Shown here: positions 1-6,003 of the stretch, piece after piece
How the letters are laid out: each line of letters begins with the position of its first letter
Numbering within the stretch: position 1 is the first letter of the stretch
Assembly (NCBI GenBank): GCA_934394515.1
Contig: CAKRRU010000096.1
Span: 1 to 9,706, forward strand
DNA from: an uncultured Acetatifactor sp.
GTDB taxonomy: Bacteria > Bacillota > Clostridia > Lachnospirales > Lachnospiraceae
DNA: 9,706 nucleotides
Direction: 5' to 3'
The notes under the pieces: generated by a model
The model's input: the letters and a program-made list of their open reading frames with translations, nothing else
What the model was told of the DNA's origin: nothing
Databases searched by the model: none
Made by a program: the position numbers and the translations under genes

Positions 1-21
1 CCATAAGAAAATGTGTTAAAC

Positions 22-179
22 AATAAAAAAAGCAGATAGCATAACTATCCACCTGTTCCCTTCACGGACTGCCCTCGTTCAAACGAGTTCTCTGTCTATG
101 AAAATATCTGAACGCTTACCAGCCTGCGCCGTAAGGTGAGAGTGGATACTCTGCTTGTTGTGTCGTGTTCTTCACACGC
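22..179 (-). ncRNA. Structured small RNA or leader RNA, unidentified
   Basis: Read on the minus strand, this segment starts about 7 nt after a near-consensus promoter and ends in a T-tract, giving a transcript of about 155 nt. Visible pairings are a 5' hairpin (cgtgt/acacg), a long-range closing stem of agcaga plus tatccac (150-155, 142-148) with gtggata plus tctgct (46-52, 31-36), a cttac/gtaag hairpin (115-119 with 131-135), and a 5-bp ctcgt/acgag hairpin (74-78 with 83-87). The closing stem and the terminator hairpin use the same 3' bases, so they exclude one another. From memory, TTGAACGAGGG (72-82) and GATATTTTCATA (97-108) resemble pieces of 6S RNA, but the long apical arm of 6S is missing. 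I matched no T-box, SAM, TPP, FMN, lysine, purine, cobalamin or M-box core. It is either a free small RNA or a riboswitch-like leader for a gene left of the window. Confidence 0.45.
24..54 (-). terminator. Intrinsic terminator ending the small RNA
   Basis: On the minus strand a 10-bp stem containing three G-U pairs (bases 45-54 with 30-39, loop 40-44) runs directly into a T-tract (25-30). The 5' half of this stem is also the 3' half of the closing stem of the upstream RNA. The terminator could therefore be conditional. Confidence 0.6.
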
Positions 180-185
180 TTAAAT

Positions 186-214
186 AGAATATCACGGAGT
201 TTTCCGGATGTCAA
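186..214 (-). promoter_or_regulatory. Vegetative promoter for the small RNA
   Basis: Minus-strand -35 TTGACA (209-214), exact 17-bp spacer, and -10 TATTCT (186-191). The predicted transcript start is near 179. No coding sequence follows inside the window, so the promoter appears to serve the structured RNA. This is a sequence match only, but the perfect -35 and ideal spacing make chance less likely. Confidence 0.65.
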
Positions 215-336
215 CCCCGTTTTTAATTATTTTGTAACTATTTATAGCTTTATTCCCGAAATCGCATCTTTCATACATTGTTTTTGCTCATGGATGCTAT
301 GTATCGGCGGTCTCCCGCCGACCTTTTCCATGCATT

Positions 337-365
337 ATTATCTGCATTTTCGTTGTTTTTGTCAA
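337..365 (-). promoter_or_regulatory. Second, upstream minus-strand promoter
   Basis: Minus-strand -35 TTGACA (360-365), 17-bp spacer, and -10 GATAAT (337-342), five of six matches to TATAAT. The predicted start is near 330. About ten bases later lies a 7-bp GC hairpin, tcggcgg-tctc-ccgccga on the plus strand (304-321), with no T-tract, so it looks like a stable 5' leader structure and not a terminator. Transcription from here would run into the second promoter and the RNA at 22-179. It starts about 40 bp past the DUF1540 stop codon, so it does not serve that gene. Confidence 0.55.
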
Positions 366-407
366 GTCGTAGCAGTTTGCATGTTTTCTGTATCTGTTTT
401 CCAGCCG

Positions 408-728
408 CTATTTATCAGAGAACGTAGCGCATGCCGTCTCCTTGCAGTCACAAGCACCGCAGCCCTTGATATCCACATGCTCCGCCACACACTTGTAATT
501 GCTGTTATGAACACATTTTACAGCCTCACAGTCGATGCTGATCGTCTTGCTGGGGTGTGCAATCGAACTGGTAAAAGAATCCGCTCCTTCTCTCTTGTGG
601 TCAAAGCTTTCGCAACAGGTATCATCACAGTTGCAGGCGTGCTTTCCTGCCACCATGATATCTCCCTTACTGCACAGGCAATCCTTATTATAGGTACAAC
701 TTTCTACGACACATTTCAAATCTGCCAT
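408..728 (-). CDS. DUF1540 cysteine-rich protein with two tandem modules
   Basis: This is a 106-residue soluble protein with no signal peptide or membrane segment. It holds two DUF1540 modules, residues 6-42 and 67-103. Cysteines 6, 11, 19, 32, 34, 39 and Phe42 recur as 67, 72, 80, 93, 95, 100 and Phe103, an exact 61-residue period. Cys17 and Cys38 occur only in the first copy and Cys90 only in the second. The spacing suggests metal binding, which is inference; DUF1540 proteins have no firmly assigned function that I know of. The ATG at 728 is preceded by AAGGTGAGGG at good spacing. The gene stands alone: a methyltransferase diverges from it across a 391-bp gap, and no obvious terminator follows its stop. 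A long plus-strand reading frame covers the same bases but has no recognisable domain. Confidence 0.88.
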   Translation of the reverse strand: MADLKCVVESCTYNKDCLCSKGDIMVAGKHACNCDDTCCESFDHKREGADSFTSSIAHPSKTISIDCEAVKCVHNSNYKCVAEHVDIKGCGACDCKETACATFSDK

Positions 729-1119
729 ATTTCCCTCACCTTCTGCCGCAGCCGGCGGCCCTCATTCTTCGTCACAAATCAGTTTGTAACCGGACAAAAA
801 CTACATTTACAAAAAAAGACACGCGGCAAAAGAGCAGGCGCAGTCCCACCACGCGTCATCCTTATTTTGTGCGGTGTGCGGAAAAATATACATACTACTG
901 GATTTTTATTTATGAATATGATATATTCTTATTGTTAGTTGTGACTAACTATTTTATTCTTTTTTTTTAATTACACAAACATATCCAAATCTTTGTAACA
1001 GCTTATATTTTTTTCTGAAATCAATGGTTCCACTACAGTTCAACCTGATTTTGGAGAAAAATCAAGTGTTGCGATCCGGATTGTTATTCATTTTACTACT
1101 TCCAGGAGGAAAATTTACA
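729..1119. other. Divergent intergenic region, AT-rich
   Basis: This 391-bp gap separates the divergent DUF1540 and methyltransferase genes. It holds no convincing gene. It contains the paired inverted repeats at 914-949 and a weak plus-strand -10-like TATATT overlapping the first of them, without a good -35. The stretch 951-1020 is very AT-rich. The plus-strand frame can be extended upstream to an ATG at 1024, but that ATG has no ribosome site and the added residues do not belong to the methyltransferase fold. Confidence 0.6.
914..949. promoter_or_regulatory. Two adjacent inverted repeats, candidate operators
   Basis: Two perfect 6-bp inverted repeats lie 5 bp apart. The first is GAATAT-gat-ATATTC (914-928), which can also be read as a 7-1-7 repeat with one mismatch, the layout of Fur-family boxes. 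The second is GTTAGT-tgtg-ACTAAC (934-949), whose half-sites recall DtxR/IdeR-type iron operators. They lie 170-205 bp before the methyltransferase ATG, and the first overlaps a possible -10. Assignment to a metal regulator is inference. Confidence 0.4.
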
Positions 1120-1758
1120 ATGACATCAGAAGAGTATAAAGCATTATCCGTAAAAGAGTTCACCGAGGCAGCCAAAATCTATGACAGCGGTCATTCCGGT
1201 GTCTATGAGATGTGTAAGGACGACTATCCGTTTTTATTGGAAGAATTAGAAAAAGAGTCCTTCGATTCCGTACTGGACTGCGGCTGCGGTACCGGTCCGG
1301 CAATCGAATTATTGCACGAAAAATATCCCGAAAAGCATTTCACCGGTCTGGATCTGACACCGGAGATGATCCATGTGGCACAGGAGAAAAATCTGTCTAA
1401 TACCACATTCGTCGTCGGAGACTGCGAAAACATCCCTTTCCCGGAAAATTCTTTTGACGCGATCATCTCTTCCAACAGCTTCCACCATTATCCGAATCCA
1501 CAGGACTTTTTCAACAGTGCTTACCGTGTTCTGAAAAAGGGCGGACGTCTGATTCTGAGAGATTATACCTCCAAATCATCCCTGCTGTTGTGGCTGTGCA
1601 ATCATATCGAAATGCCGCTCGCACACTTGTGCGGTCACGGTGATGTCCGTATGTATTCCGGCGCGGAATTCAGAAAATTTGCGGAAAACGCAGGTTTTGA
1701 AGTTGTTTCTTTTGAAGCGCAGAAAAAAATGCGTGCACATCTGGTGGCACGGAAATAA
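1120..1758 (+). CDS. Class I SAM-dependent methyltransferase
   Basis: This 212-residue soluble protein has the Rossmann-type SAM-binding fold of UbiE/Methyltransf_11 enzymes. Motif I is VLDCGCGTG (residues 51-59), the acidic residue after strand 2 is Asp78 in GLDLT, the motif II region is GDCENIPF (100-107), NSFHHYPN (119-126) fills the active-site edge, and LKKGGRLIL (138-146) is the post-motif strand. The substrate cannot be read from the sequence; small molecules are usual for this group. I chose the ATG at 1120 because AGGAGGA (1104-1110) lies 9 bp before it and the residues after it match the family's usual start. It is the only plus-strand gene here, converges on thrS, and shares the terminator at 1843-1906. 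The paired palindromes upstream suggest repressor control. In Clostridia such enzymes can sit near metal-uptake genes, but none is visible here. Confidence 0.88.
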   Translation: MTSEEYKALSVKEFTEAAKIYDSGHSGVYEMCKDDYPFLLEELEKESFDSVLDCGCGTGPAIELLHEKYPEKHFTGLDLTPEMIHVAQEKNLSNTTFVVGDCENIPFPENSFDAIISSNSFHHYPNPQDFFNSAYRVLKKGGRLILRDYTSKSSLLLWLCNHIEMPLAHLCGHGDVRMYSGAEFRKFAENAGFEVVSFEAQKKMRAHLVARK

Positions 1759-1842
1759 CTTTAACTCGTCGTTCACTCCCTGCCATCTCCCCGGCAATCG
1801 TAATGGAATTCGCTCTCGCGAAATCATAGTGACATGCAAAAA

Positions 1843-1906
1843 CACCACCCCACTGGGAAAACGCATTTTTAATCAATGCCGTTTTCCTTGCAAGGTGGTG
1901 CTTTTT
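1843..1906. terminator. Large bidirectional terminator between convergent genes
   Basis: Nested perfect arms form one long hairpin: CACCACC (1843-1849) with GGTGGTG (1894-1900), GGAAAAC (1856-1862) with GTTTTCC (1881-1887), and GCATT (1863-1867) with AATGC (1875-1879), around a 7-nt loop. A T-tract follows on both strands: CTTTTT at 1901-1906 on plus, and the complement of the A-run near 1838-1842 on minus. It begins 2 bp after the thrS stop and lies 84 bp after the methyltransferase stop, so it can end both transcripts. Confidence 0.8.
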
Positions 1907-1908
1907 AA

Positions 1909-3672
1909 TTACTTACCCAGCTTCTTGGTAGCGATCTCATCCTTTAACATAGCCAGGAATTCATCCTTGGATACGGTAGTGGTATTCTGCTGACCATGCA
2001 GTCTGTAGCTTACGGTACCGTCCTGTGCTTCCTGTTTTCCTAAGATGATCAGGTAAGGAATCTTCTTCACCTGTGCTTCTCTTACACGATAGCCAAGCTT
2101 CTCTGCTCTCTCATCGATATCTGCTCTGATATCGTTATCCAGCAGATAACCGTACAGATCATGGGCATAAGCATTCAGCTCTTCATCATCGTTCTTGACC
2201 GGCAGGATCATAGCCTGTACGGGAGCCAGCCACAGAGGCAGGTTGCCCTTGGTCTCCTCCAGGATATAAGCCATGAATCTGTCCAGAGATCCGAGGATCG
2301 CTCTGTGCAGAACCACAGGAGTCTTCTTCTGACCATCCTTGTCTACATAGGTCAGATTGAACTTCGCAGGCAGACAGAAATCCAGCTGGCAGGTAGACAA
2401 CGTATATTCATTACCAACAGCCGGCTTTACATTTACATCCAGCTTCGGTCCGTAGAATGCAGCCTCACCGATCTCCTCGGTATAATCAATACCCAGATCA
2501 TTCAGAACTTTTCTCAGAGCATTCTCTGCATTGTTCCACATTTCGTCGTCATCGTGATATTTTACCTTATCCTCCGGATCTCTCAGGGACAGGACACATC
2601 TGTAATCGGTGATACCGAAATCCTTGTAAGTATTGAAGATCAGGTCTACAACATTGGAGAACTCAGACTCAATCTGCTCCGGTGTTACGAACAGATGCGC
2701 ATCGTTCTGGCAGAAATGTCTGCCTCTCTCGATACCCTTCAGCGTTCCGCTGGCTTCAAAACGGAAGTCATGTGCGATCTCACCGATACGGATGGGCAGA
2801 TCCTTGTAGGAATGCTGCTGGTTAGCGTAGATCATCATATGATGAGGGCAGTTCATGGGGCGCAGTACAAAGGACTCTCCCTCTACTTCCATCGGAGGGA
2901 ACATGTTCTCCTTGTAATGATCCCAGTGACCGGAAGTCTTGTACAGATTTACGGTACCTACGCAAGGGGTCATCACGTGCAGGTAGCCAAGTCTTCTCTC
3001 TTTATCCTTAATATAATTCTCCAGCTGCTGCCATACGGTATAACCCTTGGGAAGGAACATCGGCAGTCCGCGTCCTACCAGATCATCGGTCATGAACAGT
3101 TCCATCTCTTTGCCGATTTTTCTGTGGTCACGCTCTTTTGCCTCTTCCAACTCTTTCAGATGTGCTTCCAGTTCTTCTGCGGTAGGGAAACATACACCGT
3201 AGATACGCTGCATCACGTGATTGCTTGCATCACCCTTCCAGTATACGCCGGAATGTTTTACCAGTTTGAAGTTCTTGCACAGCTTGGTATTGTCCACGTG
3301 AGGTCCGCGGCACAGATCGGTGAAATCACCCTGATCGTAAACGGTGATGTTGCCGTCTTCCAGGCCACTGATCAGATCCAGCTTGTACATATCGTCTTTG
3401 AACATTTCCATGGCTTCTGCCTTGGAAACTTCTCTTCTGTAGATCTTCTTGCCTTCCTTACAGATCTTCTTCATCTCTTTTTCGATGGCAGCGATGACTT
3501 CGTCATTGACTACATCATTGCCCAGATCGATATCGTAATAGAATCCTTCCTTTACGACAGGTCCTACCCAGAATTTTGCATTCGGATAGAGATGTTTTAC
3601 TGCCTGTGCCATAACGTGGGCGCAGGAATGATTCAGTGTTGAAAGTCTTTCGTCTTCCTTAAAATTAACCAT
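1909..3672 (-). CDS. thrS: Threonyl-tRNA synthetase, TGS-less form
   Basis: This class II synthetase charges tRNA-Thr with threonine in the cytosol. The 587-residue chain begins directly with the N2 editing domain. Editing residues are His15 and His19 (HSCAH) and Asp119, Cys121 and His125 (DLCRGPH). The catalytic core has motif 2 (FRFEASG, Arg304), zinc ligands Cys275 (MNCPHH), His326 (NDAHLF) and His456 (LHRAILGS), and Lys410 in YGPK. The anticodon-binding domain runs from about residue 484. The usual N-terminal TGS domain (about 60 residues) is absent; E. coli ThrRS is 642 residues. The start is firm: AAGGAG lies 7 bp before the ATG, and the T-box terminator ends only 26 bp upstream, leaving no room for a TGS domain. 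Motif 2 surroundings (GRHFCQNDAH for the usual VRGFTQDDAH) mark a divergent clade. Control is by the T-box. Confidence 0.97.
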   Translation of the reverse strand: MVNFKEDERLSTLNHSCAHVMAQAVKHLYPNAKFWVGPVVKEGFYYDIDLGNDVVNDEVIAAIEKEMKKICKEGKKIYRREVSKAEAMEMFKDDMYKLDLISGLEDGNITVYDQGDFTDLCRGPHVDNTKLCKNFKLVKHSGVYWKGDASNHVMQRIYGVCFPTAEELEAHLKELEEAKERDHRKIGKEMELFMTDDLVGRGLPMFLPKGYTVWQQLENYIKDKERRLGYLHVMTPCVGTVNLYKTSGHWDHYKENMFPPMEVEGESFVLRPMNCPHHMMIYANQQHSYKDLPIRIGEIAHDFRFEASGTLKGIERGRHFCQNDAHLFVTPEQIESEFSNVVDLIFNTYKDFGITDYRCVLSLRDPEDKVKYHDDDEMWNNAENALRKVLNDLGIDYTEEIGEAAFYGPKLDVNVKPAVGNEYTLSTCQLDFCLPAKFNLTYVDKDGQKKTPVVLHRAILGSLDRFMAYILEETKGNLPLWLAPVQAMILPVKNDDEELNAYAHDLYGYLLDNDIRADIDERAEKLGYRVREAQVKKIPYLIILGKQEAQDGTVSYRLHGQQNTTTVSKDEFLAMLKDEIATKKLGK

Positions 3673-3698
3673 TTTCGTTCTCCTTTTTGTTTTGCATT

Positions 3699-3730
3699 AA
3701 AAAAGTCCCTTGCAACGATCTGCAAGGGAC
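3699..3730 (-). terminator. T-box regulatory terminator
   Basis: Minus-strand GTCCCTTGCA (3721-3730) pairs with TGCAAGGGAC (3705-3714) around a short loop, followed by TTTTTT (3699-3704). This is the terminator of the thrS leader. It forms when tRNA-Thr is charged and the antiterminator is not stabilised. Confidence 0.93.
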
Positions 3731-3945
3731 GTATCACACGCGGTTCCACCCTGATTGCAATTATGCTAAAAATAACTGCCACTCATTTGCTCGTAACGGG
3801 AGCTGCCGGGCCGTATTAAAGCCACTCGGAGATGGTCTTCGTCCGCATCCGGCAAAACCGCTCACACCACTTGCCGTTTTACCGGGCAAGGCGGTTCTCT
3901 CTGGTACCATTTACTGCTTCCTACTCTTCTCTTCAACGTTTTGAA
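3699..3945 (-). promoter_or_regulatory. T-box leader (tRNA-Thr sensing riboswitch) of thrS
   Basis: The minus strand carries the invariant T-box sequence AGGGTGGAACCGCG (3739-3752) just before the terminator. Stem I begins near 3940 with GTTGAAGAGAAGAGTA. On the 3' side of Stem I, in GAAGACCATCTCCGAGTGG, the specifier triplet is ACC (3834-3836), a threonine codon, in the usual place before the ctccgagtg segment. This independently confirms thrS as the target. The UGGN bulge reads UGGA, which would pair with a tRNA having U at the discriminator position. Uncharged tRNA-Thr is expected to stabilise the antiterminator and allow thrS transcription. Confidence 0.95.
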
Positions 3946-3981
3946 TTTATTTTTCTCTGTTGCTTTAGGACTTATGTTGCT

Positions 3982-4010
3982 ATCATAGACCTTTTTACTT
4001 CAAATGTAAA
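3982..4010 (-). promoter_or_regulatory. thrS promoter
   Basis: Minus-strand -35 TTTACA (4005-4010), 17-bp spacer, and -10 TATGAT (3982-3987). The predicted start is near 3975, about 35 nt ahead of T-box Stem I. The -35 lies only 7 bp past the carD stop codon, and no terminator separates carD from thrS, so carD transcripts may also enter the T-box. Confidence 0.75.
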
Positions 4011-4017
4011 GAGGAAA

Positions 4018-4518
4018 TTATGCCTCCATCGCCTGTGTGATGTAATTTTCCACATTTTCTCTGGGCATCCCCAGGGATACCGCCAGTTCTCCGTATAAAT
4101 GATCCTCGGCGATCCGGAAGTACCTTGCATCAATGGCAGTCTCCTTACGACCTGCTTCCTCACGCTTCTTTTTTCTCAAATATATCGTCTTAATAATCCG
4201 GATCAGATCACCGCAGTTACTGGTCTTCAGACAATTCTTATATTCTTGCTCCAGCAGTTTGTCATTGGCAATGGTGATCAGTGGAATCTGCGGAATGCTG
4301 TGGATCAGGCTCTCCGCTTCCTCATGTGCAAGCACCTTCCGCATGGATCCTTCTGCCGTGTCCACCGGGATATATACGGTACTGGAAGACAGATACAGCG
4401 GTTTTAAAATATAATACTCTCTCTTCTTGTCCACTCCTGCAATGTCCAATGTCGTGATCTCTTCTACCTCACAGACTCCTTTACTGCCACATACTACACG
4501 TTCGCCCTTCTGAAACAC
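4018..4518 (-). CDS. CarD-family transcriptional regulator
   Basis: This 166-residue protein begins with the CarD/CdnL/TRCF RNA-polymerase-interaction domain (about residues 1-60: FQKGERVVCGSKGVCEVEEI, then YYILKP and STVYIPVD), followed by a helical C-terminal half with a basic patch (LRKKKRE, 114-120). Family members bind the RNA polymerase beta subunit and affect open-complex stability at promoters; which genes this one controls is not visible. I chose the GTG at 4516-4518. A purine-rich AGGAAAGGAAGGG site precedes it, and the family usually starts at this point of the domain. The longer frame to 4665 would read through the terminator at 4603-4638. A TATACT (4584-4589) could be its -10, but no good -35 matches. 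thrS follows directly downstream. Confidence 0.85.
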   Translation of the reverse strand: MFQKGERVVCGSKGVCEVEEITTLDIAGVDKKREYYILKPLYLSSSTVYIPVDTAEGSMRKVLAHEEAESLIHSIPQIPLITIANDKLLEQEYKNCLKTSNCGDLIRIIKTIYLRKKKREEAGRKETAIDARYFRIAEDHLYGELAVSLGMPRENVENYITQAMEA

Positions 4519-4602
4519 TTTTCCCTTCCTTTCCTCTGCCGGCCGCAGATAAACTAAAAATACAATTTCCGTTTGCCACCAATAGTATACCCATATTTTA
4601 AC

Positions 4603-4638
4603 AAAAAAACGCCGAAATGTCAGTCTCTTTCGGCGTTT
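4603..4638 (-). terminator. Terminator of the esterase-acetyltransferase unit
   Basis: A perfect 11-bp stem, AAACGCCGAAA (4607-4617) with TTTCGGCGTTT (4628-4638), has a 10-nt loop. On the minus strand it runs into a stretch of seven T's (4603-4609). It lies 51 bp after the stop codon of the fusion gene and before the carD start, so it separates the two transcription units. Confidence 0.92.
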
Positions 4639-4689
4639 CAACTCATTTTCGTGAATATTGCTCATAGGAATCCGGTAAGGTATTGTGCA

Positions 4690-5922
4690 TTATTTCTGAT
4701 ATACGATCCTGGGATCTCCGTTTTTCAGGTAAATAATGCCTCTGCGTTCAAATCCGTTTTTCTCTAACAGGTGCTGCATGGTGTGATTGTCAAAATGGGT
4801 ATCTGCCCGCAGGTACTTCACTTTGCTCTGACAAAAGGCTACGCAGCGCGGAAACAGCCCCTTCACTTCCCCGTCTCCTGCCAGCCGGTGAATCGTTCCG
4901 TACGGGGTCTCTCCTTCTCTAAAGCTGCCGTCTTCTATATAAGCATAGGTAGGCTCTTTCTCCAGCAACAACACAAATACACCGTGAACCCTGCCATCCT
5001 TTTTGAATACATAGAGTCGGTTCTTTTGAATATCTTCTTTCAAGGTCTCCGGATCCGGATAAGCACCGTTCCACTGGTTCGGATTGCCACTCGATCTCAT
5101 GTAGGCCTTTGCAATGTCATAGATTTCCAGGATTCTGGGCAAATCCTCTTCCCCGGCAAGTAAAATATTCTCGGTTGCCGCCTCTAAATCGGCTTTCTCA
5201 TTCTGTTCTGTCATCCGTTTTTCTTCGACGCATTGGCTTTGTTCCACATGCTCGCAGGAATCTGCCACCTTATTTATTTCCACATTCATGATTTCTCTCA
5301 CTGCCGCTTCCATCCGCTCCGCAAGCTGTCTGTGTCCTTTTTTCGTCAGGTGTACATGATCCACACTTGTCAGTTCACAGCCTCCTGCATCCAGAAATCC
5401 CACGCCTTCCCGCACTGCTAAAAATGCGTATTCTCTTGCCAGTCCTCTGGTTGCCTTCACGCTTTCCGTATTAAAATCCTCATACGTAACGCCCTCTTCG
5501 ATCGGCACCGGTGCAACTACCAGAATCCTCGGTTCTGCTGCTCCCCAACAGGGAACCGTTTTGGCGTCCTCCACCAGGATCTGCATTCCCAGTGCGATCT
5601 TCTTCGCATCCGTACCGAATTTGCTCTTGGCATCATTCGTTCCCAACATCAGAATCAACAGATCTAACGGCTCATGAGTATTCAGAAGCGCATGAAATAC
5701 CGGCAGTAAGTTCACCGAGTCCATCGCCGGATCATCATACACACAGGTTCTGCCGCTCAAGCCCTCCTCTATGACCAGATACTCGTCCCCCAGTGCCTTC
5801 TGTAACAGGCATGTCCAACGCTCTTCTTCATTATATCTGCTGCCGTGATCCGCACTCTCAGAAGAATCTGTGCAAAACCCGTGGGTATTGGAATCTCCGA
5901 TACAAAGAATATGTTTTTTCAT
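4690..5922 (-). CDS. SGNH/GDSL esterase fused to GNAT acetyltransferase
   Basis: This is a 410-residue protein with two catalytic domains and no signal peptide or membrane segment. Residues 1-212 are an SGNH hydrolase of the MsAcT/arylesterase type. They show Ser11 in GDSN (block I), Gly54 in EEGLSGRT (block II), Asn96 in LGTND (block III), and Asp188 and His191 in DHVHLT (block V), so the triad is complete. Residues 213-251 are an acidic, low-complexity linker. Residues 252-410 are a GNAT domain with AEED-like opening (GEEDLPRILEIY), IEDGSF, GTIHRLAGDG (342-351) and a C-terminal RADTHFDNHTMQHLLEKNGF; the acyl-CoA loop falls around 342-355. Such GNATs normally stand alone. Met237 in the linker lacks a good ribosome site, so a separate start is unlikely. 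The ATG at 5922 has GGGAGA 9 bp ahead. The 82-residue gene precedes it by 81 bp and a strong terminator follows. Substrates are unknown. Confidence 0.88.
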   Translation of the reverse strand: MKKHILCIGDSNTHGFCTDSSESADHGSRYNEEERWTCLLQKALGDEYLVIEEGLSGRTCVYDDPAMDSVNLLPVFHALLNTHEPLDLLILMLGTNDAKSKFGTDAKKIALGMQILVEDAKTVPCWGAAEPRILVVAPVPIEEGVTYEDFNTESVKATRGLAREYAFLAVREGVGFLDAGGCELTSVDHVHLTKKGHRQLAERMEAAVREIMNVEINKVADSCEHVEQSQCVEEKRMTEQNEKADLEAATENILLAGEEDLPRILEIYDIAKAYMRSSGNPNQWNGAYPDPETLKEDIQKNRLYVFKKDGRVHGVFVLLLEKEPTYAYIEDGSFREGETPYGTIHRLAGDGEVKGLFPRCVAFCQSKVKYLRADTHFDNHTMQHLLEKNGFERRGIIYLKNGDPRIVYQK

Positions 5923-6003
5923 GAATCTGTATCTCCCGTAATCTGTCTGTTTTCTTCACTTAACTTCAAAAGAACAGGCTGCAATCCGCGGTCTGTCCAC
6001 AAC

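Noticed and set aside
131..160. Plus-strand GTAAGGTGAG...ATACTCTGCT resembling the start of an M-box (Mg2+) riboswitch
   Set aside because: Only the first few bases agree. None of the later M-box core follows, and the minus strand carries the promoter and terminator.
783..798. Inverted repeat TTTGT-aaccgg-ACAAA before the DUF1540 gene
   Set aside because: The arms are only 5 bp in AT-rich DNA and no promoter hexamers line up with it, so it is not distinguishable from chance.
165..938. Plus-strand open frame of 257 codons opposite the DUF1540 gene
   Set aside because: It has no recognisable domain and no ribosome site. It covers a minus-strand gene with clear family motifs, and its ends lie in promoter and AT-rich DNA. 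It is most likely a chance shadow frame.
2161..3642. Plus-strand open frame of 493 codons opposite thrS
   Set aside because: It is a shadow of thrS codon usage; no domain is visible and thrS is certain.
5212..5214. Internal Met237 as a separate start for the GNAT domain
   Set aside because: The bases before it (GAAGAAAAACGG) are a poor ribosome site, and the frame is continuous with the esterase, so a single fused protein is the simpler reading.
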